64,000 nucleotides of DNA from Paenibacillus hamazuiensis (GCF_023276405.1 NZ_JALRMO010000001.1:7279501-7343500); one strand, 5' to 3'. Shown: positions 33,972 to 42,766, counted from the stretch's first letter. Notes: generated by a model not told the origin, from the sequence alone. Numbers and translations are program-made.

Positions 33972-34460
33972 ATGAAATCATTAGGTAGAAAAATTTTAAC
34001 TGCTTTTATGATGATTTGTATTTTTCTGGGAAGCTCTATTGCAGCATATGCAGCTAGCACAGTCATTGTGTATGATGGTGGAACAGGCTGGTCGAGTAAA
34101 GGTATTTTAAGGACTAGTAGTAGTTGCGGGTACGATGGCAAAATGCAATATGTTGATCAAGATGGATCTGTTCATTATTCAAGTTCAGGTTTATGGTATC
34201 TGAATCCGACGGGGTCGGGAGTAGATGACTTCTATGTTTACATACCTAGCTGTAACTCCTCAGCAAGTGTTGTATATTATGTTTGGGATGGTGATGGTAA
34301 TAACTTCGCGTTTAATGTAAATCAGAGATCGTATATAAATATCTGGTACTTCTTGGGTAGCCACTATGTTAAGCCAGGTGGAGGACAAAGTATTGCCCTT
34401 GGAACATCTGAGGTAAACTCGGGTATAGTTGGTTTCGACGAAGTGAAATTCGTTAATTAA
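33972..34460 (+). CDS. Secreted golvesin-like beta-sandwich protein
   Basis: A 162-residue exported protein in AT-rich DNA. The ATG at 33972 has TTAGGAGG upstream. Residues 1-29 are a signal peptide (KSLGRKILTAFMMICIFLG, cleavage near AYA-A). The mature part is rich in Ser, Gly and Tyr. Its order VYIPSCNSSASVVYYVWDGD, then NQRSYINIWYFLGSHYVKPG and GIVGFDEVKFV matches the golvesin/xanthan-lyase C-terminal domain. That domain is a carbohydrate-enzyme-associated beta-sandwich with a W.LG.. core and a closing ADAV.F-like strand. No catalytic domain is attached. It is followed 16 bases on by another secreted protein gene. Confidence 0.8.
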   Translation: MKSLGRKILTAFMMICIFLGSSIAAYAASTVIVYDGGTGWSSKGILRTSSSCGYDGKMQYVDQDGSVHYSSSGLWYLNPTGSGVDDFYVYIPSCNSSASVVYYVWDGDGNNFAFNVNQRSYINIWYFLGSHYVKPGGGQSIALGTSEVNSGIVGFDEVKFVN

Positions 34461-34476
34461 TAGGAGGCTATTTGTA

Positions 34477-35238
34477 ATGAAAAAAATTATTTTAATAGCA
34501 AGTCTTGGCCTATGTGTAGGAGTTGCGGGTGCATATTCAGGTTATTTTATAAACATATCAAAAGCAAACAATTCAAGTGTTCCAAACTTTGTTAATTCTA
34601 AAGAAACGATCAACGAAATCCCTATTGTAAAAAACAAAATCCTAAAGGCAAATGCCAATTATAAAAACCTTCATGGGACTGTTCTTAGAACTCAAAATGG
34701 AAAAAAGTCGAAAACAGAAGTATGGATTTCTCAACCAAATAACTTTAAAGTAATATACACTCCAAATATCAATGTACCGAATGAAATAATTACATCTGTT
34801 AATGATGGTCAAGATGTTCAAACAAAAGAAAAAGATAATACAATAAAAAAATCCAAACCAATGAAAGAGATGAAACCAAAAAATAAGCTTGAAAATGAAA
34901 ATGCAATAGTACCAGATTATAATGGGACATTTCTACCCATTGGCAATATTAATGAACTTATCCATCCCGAATTACTTGTTCAGAGTGTATTCAGGTCAGG
35001 GGATATATCCATTTCAGATAAACTTAGTTATTTAGATCGTAGTGTTACACAAATAAAAGTTGATCTTAAGGGATCAAAATTGGGAACGACCCAAGAATTC
35101 TTGGTTGATAATGAAACGGGGGTTGTTCTTAAATCAACACTTTACGATAAAAAAGAGGTAATTGATACTCTAGAATTTATTTCTATTGAATTTCCAAGTA
35201 AATTCGAAACTAACTCTTTTGAACTCTTAGAAAAATAG
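34477..35238 (+). CDS. Exported protein, LolA/RseB-like fold possible
   Basis: A 253-residue protein with a non-lipoprotein signal anchor (KKIILIASLGLCVGVAGAYS). The ATG at 34477 has AGGAGG upstream. The central part (residues about 55-110, ANYKNLHGTVLRTQNGKKSK followed by VWISQPNNFKVIY) and the end (FLVDNETGVVLKSTLYDKKE, TLEFISIEF) have the alternating strand pattern of LolA/MucB-like outer-envelope proteins. These include the DUF4367 and lipoprotein-sorting types found in Bacillales. A Lys-rich linker lies between (KKSKPMKEMKPKNKL). AT-rich and in operon with the preceding gene; role unknown. Confidence 0.78.
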   Translation: MKKIILIASLGLCVGVAGAYSGYFINISKANNSSVPNFVNSKETINEIPIVKNKILKANANYKNLHGTVLRTQNGKKSKTEVWISQPNNFKVIYTPNINVPNEIITSVNDGQDVQTKEKDNTIKKSKPMKEMKPKNKLENENAIVPDYNGTFLPIGNINELIHPELLVQSVFRSGDISISDKLSYLDRSVTQIKVDLKGSKLGTTQEFLVDNETGVVLKSTLYDKKEVIDTLEFISIEFPSKFETNSFELLEK

Positions 35239-35293
35239 AGTAGTATACCTTCTAAAAGAGGATTGAACCTTAACCCGGAAAGTGGACTTTTTG

Positions 35294-35326
35294 AAAAAAA
35301 CGCCCACCGTACGGGTTTCGTTTTTT
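35294..35326 (+). terminator. Probable terminator after the AT-rich operon
   Basis: AAAAAACG with CCC pairs with GGG and CGTTTTTT around an ACCGTAC loop, with a three-base bulge. Confidence 0.5.
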
Positions 35327-35978
35327 ATGCGAGCCTAACCAAGTTAAGCGTAGTTAACCGGTGAAAAATCTTTCGAGATAAGTTTGTTTTGGCTTACTTC
35401 CAAAGAATGTATTTCACCCATTCCGAGCTTCTTTTTGTCGTTAGAGGGGGGATTTCTTTTTAAAGGTAATCTTCCCATTTCTGCTGTTCAATCATACGGC
35501 ATAAATGTTTCAGATTGTGCTCCATCCACTTTCGGCATAATGCGGATCAATGAGTACGCTAGCAGGAAACTTCATCGCCCCTGAAAGAGTATCCGGCATC
35601 ATGTATAGTTTGTTTTTCCCCGGAATGTGATTGAACTTACAAGCGTTTCGAACATGGCAACGTGTTAAGGCGTGAGACAAACATTCGGAAACTGTATTAA
35701 GTTATACTGTTTCCGTATTCCCTTTGGCTGTTCCTAAAATATTTGCTACATTTGATGAGCTAATCTTACAGGGGATGACGATAGTGCTTGTGCAATCTCC
35801 AATTCTGCAATTAGAACGACAGAGCGCTTGTATGTAATTTTTATACGATACATTTCCGCTGGGCGAAAGCGTCATTGTGCACGCAGGGGCTTAAACGCCC
35901 CGAATAACCTTCGCCGATTTGGAAAAAGCTAAACCAGATCCCATGTATCCCTTTGGACTTCAGAAAGGACGGACTGGC
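35327..35978. other. Intergenic region without a supported gene
   Basis: About 650 bp of mixed composition after the AT-rich island. Short frames occur, for example 35384-35584 with 66 codons, but none has a ribosome site or family resemblance. It may be a junction of the acquired island. Confidence 0.5.
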
Positions 35979-36398
35979 ATGAACGCGGCTCCTATTCATT
36001 TTCAATTCGATCAGGCGAAGCAGGCGCAGCTCGCGCTCGATACGCTGGAAGAGCTTGGCTACCGGGCCGATCTGCACGAAGGCGGCGGCAAGCCGATAGT
36101 GCATCTGATTTTGGACGAATGCGATCTGACTTCCGCGCTTGAAATCGCGCAGGCGTATGGCGGCAAGCTGATCGAACACGAGGATGCGCCGAGCGAAGCG
36201 GCGACCTACGACATGGCGTACGGCCTGGGAGGCATCGCGATTCCGGCGCATGTGGTGAACGAGGATTGGCCGGAAGGGTATGCGGACTCCGAGGTCTACA
36301 ACGCAGCGGCGCAAACGACGCCGTATCAGGAAGAAGACGGCCGCATGGATCCGTCGAACGACGATTACGACCATTTTTCCGCCGGAATCCGCATGTAA
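35979..36398 (+). CDS. Conserved hypothetical protein
   Basis: A 139-residue acidic soluble protein. The ATG at 35979 has AAAGGACGG upstream; the in-frame codons before it lack a site. The N-terminal half (IHFQFDQAKQAQLALDTLEE, GYRADLHEGGGKPIVHLI) has the helix-strand pattern of a small ferredoxin-like domain for binding. The C-terminal half is acidic, rich in Asp, Glu and Tyr (EEDGRMDPSNDDYDHFSAG). I do not recognise a named family. It is followed by a good terminator. Confidence 0.7.
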   Translation: MNAAPIHFQFDQAKQAQLALDTLEELGYRADLHEGGGKPIVHLILDECDLTSALEIAQAYGGKLIEHEDAPSEAATYDMAYGLGGIAIPAHVVNEDWPEGYADSEVYNAAAQTTPYQEEDGRMDPSNDDYDHFSAGIRM

Positions 36399-36407
36399 AT
36401 TGAAGAT

Positions 36408-36446
36408 GGCGCTTTTCCTTGTCGCTTGCCGGGGAAGCGCCTTTTT
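36408..36446 (+). terminator. Terminator after the 35979 gene
   Basis: GGCGCTTTTCC (36408-36418) pairs with GGGGAAGCGCC (36431-36441), followed by TTTTTG. Confidence 0.9.
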
Positions 36447-36591
36447 GCTGCATCCGGATTTAACCGGAACAAACAATGTTGCCCTGAGCTTATTTTTGTT
36501 GGCGGGGAAAAAACTGTTTCTCTAGACCCACCCTCGGACCGTCTGGTATGATGAATGAGATTTTGGGAGACCTGCCGAAGGAGGGGCGCCT

Positions 36592-37467
36592 GTGGAGCTT
36601 TACGACAATATCAAGCAAGGAGAACGCGGAGCATGGGTCAGCATCGGCGCATATTTACTGCTCTCGGTTCTCAAAATCGGCATCGGCTACTGGACGAAAT
36701 CCGAAGCTTTAACGGCGGACGGAATCAACAATACGTCCGATATCGTCGTTTCATTGGCCGTGCTGATCGGCCTGAAAATATCGCGCAAGCCGCCCGACCG
36801 CAACCATCCGTACGGGCATATGCGCGCGGAAACAATCGCGTCGATGATCGCTTCGTTCCTGATGATGGCGGCCGGTCTGCAGGTGCTGCTGCAAGCGGCG
36901 CGGGGCGTGCTGGGCGGTGAAGCTCCGGCGCCGAATCCGCTCGCGGCTTTGGTTGCGCTCATGAGTGCCGTCTTCATGTACGGCATCTATATGTACAATC
37001 GGCGGCTCGCCGAGAAGATCAACAACCACGCGTTGCTTGCCGCCGCTGCGGACAATCGCTCCGACGCCTTCGTCAGCGTCGGAGCAGCCGTCGGCATCGC
37101 CGGGGCGCAATTCGGCTGGCCGTGGCTCGATCCGGTGGCCGCCTTTGCGGTCGGCCTCGTCATATGCAAGACGGCGTGGGATATTTTCTACGAAGCTTCG
37201 CATACGCTGACCGACGGCTTCGACGAAGACAAGCTGGCCGTGTACCGCAAGACGATCGGCGCCGTGCCCGGCGTGAGGCGCATCAAGGATCTGCGGGCGC
37301 GCGCTCACGGCAGCGTCGTGCTCATCGACGTTGTGGTCGAGGTCAGCCCCGAGCTGAACGTGGAGCAAAGCCACGACATCAGCGACGCGATCGAGCGGCG
37401 CATGGGCGAAGCTCACCGGATCGCCAACGTGCATGTGCATATCGAACCGTATACGGAATCGACTTGA
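36592..37467 (+). CDS. Cation diffusion facilitator transporter (MneS/YeaB-like)
   Basis: A 291-residue CDF exporter with six helices and a cytosolic C-terminal domain. It starts at GTG 36592, preceded by AAGGAGGGG. The metal-site motifs are ADGINNTSD in helix 2 and DNRSDAFVS in helix 5, an all-Asp/Asn pattern typical of manganese-type CDF proteins, unlike the HxxxD zinc pattern of the CzcD gene at 54951. HPYGHMRAE follows helix 2, and the C-terminal domain contains VHIEPY. I infer export of Mn(II) or a similar ion. Monocistronic with its own terminator. Confidence 0.88.
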   Translation: MELYDNIKQGERGAWVSIGAYLLLSVLKIGIGYWTKSEALTADGINNTSDIVVSLAVLIGLKISRKPPDRNHPYGHMRAETIASMIASFLMMAAGLQVLLQAARGVLGGEAPAPNPLAALVALMSAVFMYGIYMYNRRLAEKINNHALLAAAADNRSDAFVSVGAAVGIAGAQFGWPWLDPVAAFAVGLVICKTAWDIFYEASHTLTDGFDEDKLAVYRKTIGAVPGVRRIKDLRARAHGSVVLIDVVVEVSPELNVEQSHDISDAIERRMGEAHRIANVHVHIEPYTEST

Positions 37468-37470
37468 AAC

Positions 37471-37494
37471 GGCTGCCGCGGGGCAGTCTTTTTT
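37471..37494 (+). terminator. Terminator after the CDF gene
   Basis: CTGCC (37473-37477) and GGCAG (37482-37486) form a short stem with a GCGG loop, followed by TCTTTTTTG. Confidence 0.75.
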
Positions 37495-37545
37495 GCTTTT
37501 AAAAGTTTATTTGCTTCATGGCATGAGCGTCATGTATACGGGCAG

Positions 37546-37730
37546 GTAACGGTTGCTGCTGAGCTTACTTGGCTCAAAAACGTCGTTTTTAAATTGTAAC
37601 GGTTGTGGCAGAGCTTATCACCCATCTTGTATCCCTCAAAACGAGGAAAGTTCACAAATAAGCACTCTGGCGACCGTTACCGTTCTGAAATCACCAATAT
37701 GGCTCCAATAAGCTCATCAGCAACCGTTAC
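37546..37730. repeat. Four-unit 23-nt palindromic element, copy C
   Basis: Four 23-nt units start at 37546, 37596, 37658 and 37708 (spacings 50, 62, 50). Units 1 and 2 begin GTAACGGTTG and end GAGCTTA; units 3 and 4 are their inverse, ending CCGTTAC. Unit 1 against unit 4 has two mismatches, and unit 2 against unit 3 about five. The element lies between the CDF terminator and the double-hairpin element L2. The geometry matches copies A (19352) and B (58001), although the inner sequences differ. Confidence 0.85.
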
Positions 37731-37772
37731 GCATGTACCCTATGAAGTTTATTTCCGATCCGTCTAAAGCAG

Positions 37773-38051
37773 AGCGTGTCTGCCATAGGTTTTACGCCAG
37801 CAAAACCATGGCAGATAGCCGCGAGCCCGAGGCACTCATCAGCTCCCATGCCATCGCACCAAACGTACAGCGTGCCCAAGCATAGGATTTTGGCGGGCAG
37901 CGCCAAAATCCTATGCTTGGGCAGACGCGAACTAGAAGCGAGCAGTCCCTTAAACCGGGCGGGTTCAGGGCGTTTGGGGCAGCTTAAGGGCTTTGCGGAG
38001 CAGAGCCGGCTACGGAAGCTTGGGGTCCCCCCGTCGGGGGGATTTGATGGG
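37773..38051 (+). repeat. Double-hairpin element, copy L2
   Basis: Two AGCGTG-led hairpins. The first (37779-37815) pairs TCTGCCAT with ATGGCAGA and GGTTTT with AAAACC. The second (37874-37922) has a perfect 22-bp stem (GCCCAAGCATAGG and onward) with a 5-base loop. After it come AGACGCGAACTAG (37923-37935), GAAGCGAGCA, a C/G-rich tail and GGGGTCCCCCCGTCGGGGGG with ATTT. The framing sequence matches element L1 at 28485-28720, but the stems do not. Confidence 0.75.
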
Positions 38052-38120
38052 AAAATAGACGGTGGCGCCCATTTTCATTCCCCATTGTGACGCTCGGTCA
38101 TCTTGTTTAGGGGGATCTTA

Positions 38121-38543
38121 TCACAGAAATGTCCGATTAAACTTCTCCAGGAGCTGCCCGAAAGTGCGGCATTCATCTTCGGACCAGTTTTTCAGCAGCT
38201 CCGCAAACCGCGCCAAACGCGCCTCCTTGCACTCGCGCAGCTCCCGGGCGCCAAGCTCGGTAATTTGCAGGGAATAAGCTCTCCCGTCGGTCGGATCGGG
38301 GATTCGGTACACGTAACCTTTAGCCTCGAGAGCCGCGGCTTGCCGGCTGACGGTGGAGATGTCCAGATGGAATTCGTCCGCTAACGTTTTGACCCCGGCG
38401 GAGCCGTGGGATGAGATTTGATGCAGAAGCAAATAGGCGGAGCGGTCCAAATTCCCGTACCGCTTATTATCCGTAATCGATGTGATCCGGCGAAACAAAA
38501 TCGCCATCTCCAGCTCGATCGTTTCCAGCGAAGGTTCTTTCAT
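38121..38543 (-). CDS. MarR-family transcriptional regulator
   Basis: A 140-residue MarR regulator. The ATG at 38543 has GAGGTGATC upstream. The winged helix spans residues about 35-100 (AYLLLHQISSHGSAGVKTLA, ISTVSRQAAALEAKGYVYRI, wing PDPTDGRAYSLQIT). The flanking helices form the dimer interface. It is divergent from the CBS-MFS operon, whose promoter overlaps a perfect inverted repeat at 38659-38694, a likely operator. An efflux repressor is the natural reading. Confidence 0.92.
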   Translation of the reverse strand: MKEPSLETIELEMAILFRRITSITDNKRYGNLDRSAYLLLHQISSHGSAGVKTLADEFHLDISTVSRQAAALEAKGYVYRIPDPTDGRAYSLQITELGARELRECKEARLARFAELLKNWSEDECRTFGQLLEKFNRTFL

Positions 38544-38639
38544 ATGTCGATCACCTCGGGTGCAGCCTGATTTTCTACGATTATGGTAACATATGCCCGG
38601 TCTATTTGAAATTATAGGCACAGCTGCCGGCAAAACGTA

Positions 38640-38694
38640 TTGTGCGCCGTCGCAGATAGTTGTATAATGCAATTAGATAGTTTCATTATACAAC
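38640..38694 (+). promoter_or_regulatory. Promoter with overlapping MarR-type operator
   Basis: TTGTGC (38640-38645), 17 bp, TATAAT (38663-38668). The -10 is inside GTTGTATAATG (38659-38669), which is perfectly repeated in inverse as CATTATACAAC (38684-38694). A dimeric regulator bound here would block initiation of the CBS-MFS operon. Confidence 0.8.
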
Positions 38695-38735
38695 TTGTTG
38701 TGATGTTTGGAAAATCGGGCTGGAGGTGTTTTTCG

Positions 38736-39191
38736 ATGAAAGCACATGAAATCATGATCAGCCAGGTACACAAAGTGAAGGAAAGCGATACGGTGCGCAC
38801 CGTCATTGAGAAATTTATCCGTCATCGGATCAGCGGTCTTCCCGTGATCAACGAGCGGAATGAAATCGTCGCTTATATCAGCGACGGGGATATTATGCGT
38901 TATATCGGGAAGCATAAGGATTTGATTGTCGATTCGCTTTACTTCGTCGTGGTTTTCAAAGGCGATGAGGACGATTTCGAAGAAAGAACGAGGAAGCTGC
39001 TCGACCTGAACGTAATGGAAGTAGCGGTGAAAAAAGTGATTACCGCCGCATGGGACGATGAAGTCGAGGATATTGCCGCCATCCTGGGAAAAAAACAGAT
39101 CAAAAAATTGCCTGTTGAGCGAAACGGGGTGCTCGTTGGCGTTATTAGCCGCGGGGATATCATCAGGCATTCTTTTAAATCGCTGTTATAA
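38736..39191 (+). CDS. CBS-domain-pair protein
   Basis: A 151-residue protein made of two CBS motifs. The ATG at 38736 has GGAGGTG upstream. CBS1 is MISQVHKVKESDTVRTVIEK with GLPVINERNEIVAYISDGD; CBS2 follows a longer loop (DDFEERTRKLLDLNVMEV) and has VEDIAAILGKKQIKKLPVER with VGVISRGDIIR. Such modules sense adenine nucleotides or similar ligands. It is 24 bases upstream of an MFS exporter gene and under the same promoter. The pairing is unusual and suggests ligand-dependent control or a shared stress role. Confidence 0.9.
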   Translation: MKAHEIMISQVHKVKESDTVRTVIEKFIRHRISGLPVINERNEIVAYISDGDIMRYIGKHKDLIVDSLYFVVVFKGDEDDFEERTRKLLDLNVMEVAVKKVITAAWDDEVEDIAAILGKKQIKKLPVERNGVLVGVISRGDIIRHSFKSLL

Positions 39192-39215
39192 ATCAAATGC
39201 AAAGGAGAACCGTAC

Positions 39216-40451
39216 ATGTCATCCATTTCGCAATCTGCAGCATCAAAGGCTGCTTACCCGAAAGAAGGGGAAGCCGGCCTGCTTAAACAGCCCCGCGCGG
39301 TGTGGGCTGTTTTTTTCGCGTGCATCATCGCATTTATGGGGCTCGGGCTGGTGGATCCGATCCTGCCGGCCATCGCCAAAAAATTAAATGCGTCGCAAAG
39401 CCAGGTAACCTTGCTGTTCACCAGTTATAACGCCGTCATGGCTGTCGCCATGCTGATCACCGGTGCGATTTCCTCCCGGCTCGGGATCAAACGTACGCTG
39501 CTTGCCGGCATCGTGATCATTGCCGTATTTTCGGCTCTCGGGGGATTTTCGAACAATATCACCGCGCTCGTCGGCCTTCGGGGCGGGTGGGGGCTCGGAA
39601 ACGCACTGTTTGTCGCAACGGCTTTAACCGCGATCGTATCTTTGTCGAAGAGCGGCACGGCGCGGGCGATCATTTTATATGAAGCGGCGATCGGGCTCGG
39701 GATTTCGGTAGGTCCGCTGCTCGGCGGCTGGCTCGGAGCCATATCGTGGAGAGGCCCGTTTCTCGGCGTTGCGGTGCTCATGGTGATCGCCTTTATCGGG
39801 CTTATAATATCGATGCCGGCTTCAAGCAGCCCGCAGAGCGCGCGAGCGAAAACGTCTTTGCTCGAACCGTTCCGCGCGATGAAACATCGTTCGCTCGTCG
39901 TCTTCGGGTTGACCGCTTGTCTGTACAACTTCGGATTTTTTACACTGCTCGCCTACTCGCCGTTTGTGATGGATTTGGACGAGCACGGATTAGGGTTCGT
40001 CTTTTTGGGCTGGGGTATACTGCTCGCCGTGACGTCGGTCTTTATGGCGCCGAAGCTTCAACAAAAGTTCGGCACGGTGAAATCGATGTGCATCATGCTC
40101 GTATTGTTTGCGCTCGTGCTCGCGGCGATGGGCATTTGGACGTCCACGCAGTGGGTCGTCATCGCTGCGGTGATTTTCGCAGGCGCTTTGCTCGGCAACA
40201 ATAACACGCTCATTACTACCGCGGTGATGAACGCCGCCCCGGTGGAGCGCTCGACGGCTTCCGCCGCCTACAGCTTTTTGCGTTTCATCGGAGGCGCCGT
40301 GGCTCCTTATTTGGCAGGCAAGCTGGCCGAGTGGTATAACCCGCATGTGCCGTTTATTGTCGGAGCTGCGTTCGTGCTCGTGTCCGTGTTGTTTATCGCA
40401 TTTAATCACAGTCATGTGAAACACGTTGACGATGCCGGAGCGGGACATTGA
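39216..40451 (+). CDS. MFS transporter, drug-efflux type
   Basis: A 411-residue, 12-helix major facilitator. The ATG at 39216 has AAAGGAGA upstream. Features: GLGLVDPILPAIAKKLNASQ in helix 1, the loop 2-3 motif A GAISSRLGIKRTLLAG, and AAIGLGISVGPLLGGWLGAI in helix 5, which is the antiporter motif C of DHA-type drug/H+ exporters. A soluble N-terminal 25 residues precedes helix 1. It shares a promoter with the CBS gene and lies next to a MarR regulator, supporting inducible efflux. Substrate unknown. Confidence 0.9.
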   Translation: MSSISQSAASKAAYPKEGEAGLLKQPRAVWAVFFACIIAFMGLGLVDPILPAIAKKLNASQSQVTLLFTSYNAVMAVAMLITGAISSRLGIKRTLLAGIVIIAVFSALGGFSNNITALVGLRGGWGLGNALFVATALTAIVSLSKSGTARAIILYEAAIGLGISVGPLLGGWLGAISWRGPFLGVAVLMVIAFIGLIISMPASSSPQSARAKTSLLEPFRAMKHRSLVVFGLTACLYNFGFFTLLAYSPFVMDLDEHGLGFVFLGWGILLAVTSVFMAPKLQQKFGTVKSMCIMLVLFALVLAAMGIWTSTQWVVIAAVIFAGALLGNNNTLITTAVMNAAPVERSTASAAYSFLRFIGGAVAPYLAGKLAEWYNPHVPFIVGAAFVLVSVLFIAFNHSHVKHVDDAGAGH

Positions 40452-40480
40452 TGCGCAAAAATATATAAGCGAAACATAAG

Positions 40481-40506
40481 AAGGGCTGCCGAGGGGCAGC
40501 CCTTTT
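40481..40506. terminator. Terminator between convergent MFS and TIM-barrel genes
   Basis: AAGGGCTGCC (40481-40490) pairs with GGCAGCCCTT (40495-40504) with a GAGG loop, then TT. Confidence 0.88.
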
Positions 40507-40515
40507 GGCGTAACA

Positions 40516-41394
40516 CTAGCCACACAGCGCATGAACGCTCTCGTAGCAGCGCTGCAGCTCTTCGCGGCTCACAAGCGCCGGATTGTGCTCGAACGTCACA
40601 TGCACCTCCGGACGGCTTTCCGCGATAAACCGCATATATGCGAAAGCATCGCCGTAATCCGGTGCAGCGTCATGCTCCGGCAGCACCGGGAGATGGCGGT
40701 GCCATTTGCCGTCTTCAAACCGGGTATTGCTGTGGTGCACCACGTACAGATGCGGGAGTGTCTGCTCGAGCCAGCGGTAAGGGTCGAATTCCGGAAACAC
40801 CCGCCGGTGCACGTCCAGTCTTTGCAAATCGGCAACAAGCCCGACATCGGGGTAACGTCCGAACAGTTCGTCGAACAGCTCCCATTCGTCCCCGAAAAAG
40901 TCGTATTCCAGCACGATCCGCTGCCCGGTACGAAGCTGAATCTCCGCGATTGCGTCCAGCAGCCGCTCGCCGCAATCCCGTAAAAAGCCCGGTTCGATCT
41001 CGCGGCTTTCATACCTCTCGAACGCAGGCATCCCGGCGAGATACGCCGGTTCCTGAACGGAAGGGAACACGGACGGAAACGGAAAATGAAACAAAATATA
41101 ATCCGCACCGTACCGGGCGGCGAGCTGCGCTTCCCGCCCGATGCGTTCCAACGCTTCCTTCCGCTCTCCGCGGTCCTTGGCACTCACCCTCGGCAGCGAG
41201 TAGAAGCTTTGCGCCAATATCGGCGTATGAACGCCGAAACGGAGCCCCCGCATTTGACAAAAACGCGAGATTTCCGGCAGGTTGTCCTCACATGGAAACT
41301 GCGACGCCTCAATGCCGCCAAGCAGCGGGCTTTCGTACTTTTGCCAAAACTCCGGCTGAAAGCCGTTCCACATTCCCATCTGCAGCCTGCCCAC
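40516..41394 (-). CDS. TIM-barrel protein, AP-endonuclease-2/xylose-isomerase-like
   Basis: A 292-residue TIM-barrel protein. The GTG at 41394 is chosen because AGGAGGGGG lies seven bases upstream. Barrel features: GGIEASQFPCEDNLPEISRF near residue 25, LRFGVHTPILAQSFYSL near 50, GADYILFHFPFPS near 95, RIVLEYDFFGDEWELFDELF near 165 (metal Glu), VGLVADLQRLD near 190 (metal Asp), HLYVVHHSNTR near 225 and VHVTFEHNP near 275. The metal-ligand order suggests an epimerase, isomerase or nuclease-like enzyme. It is 37 bases downstream of the flavoprotein gene and probably cotranscribed with it. Confidence 0.8.
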   Translation of the reverse strand: MGRLQMGMWNGFQPEFWQKYESPLLGGIEASQFPCEDNLPEISRFCQMRGLRFGVHTPILAQSFYSLPRVSAKDRGERKEALERIGREAQLAARYGADYILFHFPFPSVFPSVQEPAYLAGMPAFERYESREIEPGFLRDCGERLLDAIAEIQLRTGQRIVLEYDFFGDEWELFDELFGRYPDVGLVADLQRLDVHRRVFPEFDPYRWLEQTLPHLYVVHHSNTRFEDGKWHRHLPVLPEHDAAPDYGDAFAYMRFIAESRPEVHVTFEHNPALVSREELQRCYESVHALCG

Positions 41395-41431
41395 GTGGAA
41401 GCCCCCTCCTGTATTCAGCGTAAAAGAAAAG

Positions 41432-42712
41432 CTACATTTGCCCCTCAATTTCGAGCGCAGCTTCCGCCGCGTTTTTCCCCGCCGTATACCCGGTCGTAAA
41501 CGCGGCGGTAATGTTGTATCCGCCCGTATAGCCGTGCACGTCGAGAATTTCCCCGCAAAAGAACAGCCCGCCGGTCAGTTTCGACTGCATCGTCTTCGGA
41601 TCGATTTCTTTCAAATTGACGCCGCCGCCGGTCACAAACGCTTCTTCAATCGACAGCGTCCCGTTCGCCTCGATAGGGAACTCCTTCAGCAGCTTGACCA
41701 TCTCAAGCCACGGCTGCTTCGGAATGTTGGCGAAGGTAATGTCATCGCGCAAACCGGCCTTTTGCAGCAAAAGCGGCAGCAGCCGGTCGGGTACATAGCT
41801 CTTCAGCACGTTGCGGATATGCTTCTTCGGCTCGCTTTCGGCAAGCTTCAACGTTTCCTTGAAGATCTCGTCCGCGCCTTTGCCGGGGAAGAGATCGACC
41901 GTCATGCGGACCCGTTTCACATCGAATTTTTTCATCGTCTTGACGACGAATTGGCTGCAGCGCAGCACCGCCGGGCCGGAGATGCCGAAATGCGTAAACA
42001 GCATGTCTCCCTCGTGGGTGATCACCCGCTTGCCTTTCGGGTCCCACACCGACAGCTCGATATCGCGCAGGCTGAGTCCTTGCAGCTCCTTGCTGCGGAT
42101 GAACGGCTCGTTCGAGGTAACCGGCACCTCCGTCGGATACAGCTCGGTGATCGTATGCCCGGCCGCTTCCGCCCAGGCGTAGCCGTCGCCGGTCGAGCCG
42201 GTATGCGGCACGCTTTTGCCTCCGCTCGCGACGATGACGCAGCGGCTGTGCACCCGCTCGCCTCCGGCCAGCTCGACGCCCGCGGTGCGGCCGCTGCCAA
42301 ACAGCACGCGCCGGACCGGACTGTTCACGCGGATCGCGACGCCTTGGGCGCGAACGCGTCCGACGAGCGCGTCGACGACCGTTTTCGCCTTGTCGCTGAC
42401 CGGGAACATCCGGCCGCGGTCTTCCTCCTTCAAGGGTATGCCCATTCCCTCGAAGAAGTCGATGATGTCGCGGTTGCTGAACGCAGCAAGCGCGCTGTAC
42501 AGAAACCGGCCGTTGCCGGGGATGTGCCTGACGAGCTCGTCCAGCTCCTTGGCGTTTGTCACGTTGCACCGGCCTCCGCCGGAAATGCCGAGCTTGCGGC
42601 CGAGCTTGTCGCCCTTGTCGACGAGCAGCACCTTGGCGCCGTGGGCGCTTGCGGCAATACACGCCATCAGGCCGGACGGCCCGCCGCCGATTACAATCAC
42701 ATCGTATTGCAA
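41432..42712 (-). CDS. FAD-dependent oxidoreductase, HI0933/YtfP family
   Basis: A 426-residue flavoprotein of the HI0933-like group (BaiN/YtfP). The TTG at 42712 has AAAAGGAGT upstream; the ATG at 42748 lacks a site. FAD-binding [20 protein letters not shown] is near residue 10, followed by the family phrase [17 protein letters not shown] near 35. [20 protein letters not shown] is near 165, and the closing [17 protein letters not shown] near 385. The reaction of this widespread family is mostly unproven; BaiN acts on bile acids. The adjacent TIM-barrel gene may be cotranscribed. Confidence 0.92.
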   Translation of the reverse strand: MQYDVIVIGGGPSGLMACIAASAHGAKVLLVDKGDKLGRKLGISGGGRCNVTNAKELDELVRHIPGNGRFLYSALAAFSNRDIIDFFEGMGIPLKEEDRGRMFPVSDKAKTVVDALVGRVRAQGVAIRVNSPVRRVLFGSGRTAGVELAGGERVHSRCVIVASGGKSVPHTGSTGDGYAWAEAAGHTITELYPTEVPVTSNEPFIRSKELQGLSLRDIELSVWDPKGKRVITHEGDMLFTHFGISGPAVLRCSQFVVKTMKKFDVKRVRMTVDLFPGKGADEIFKETLKLAESEPKKHIRNVLKSYVPDRLLPLLLQKAGLRDDITFANIPKQPWLEMVKLLKEFPIEANGTLSIEEAFVTGGGVNLKEIDPKTMQSKLTGGLFFCGEILDVHGYTGGYNITAAFTTGYTAGKNAAEAALEIEGQM

Positions 42713-42766
42713 GAGAGCAACTCCTTTTCTTATGCGAAAACTGCACATACTGTTATTGCCATTGTA

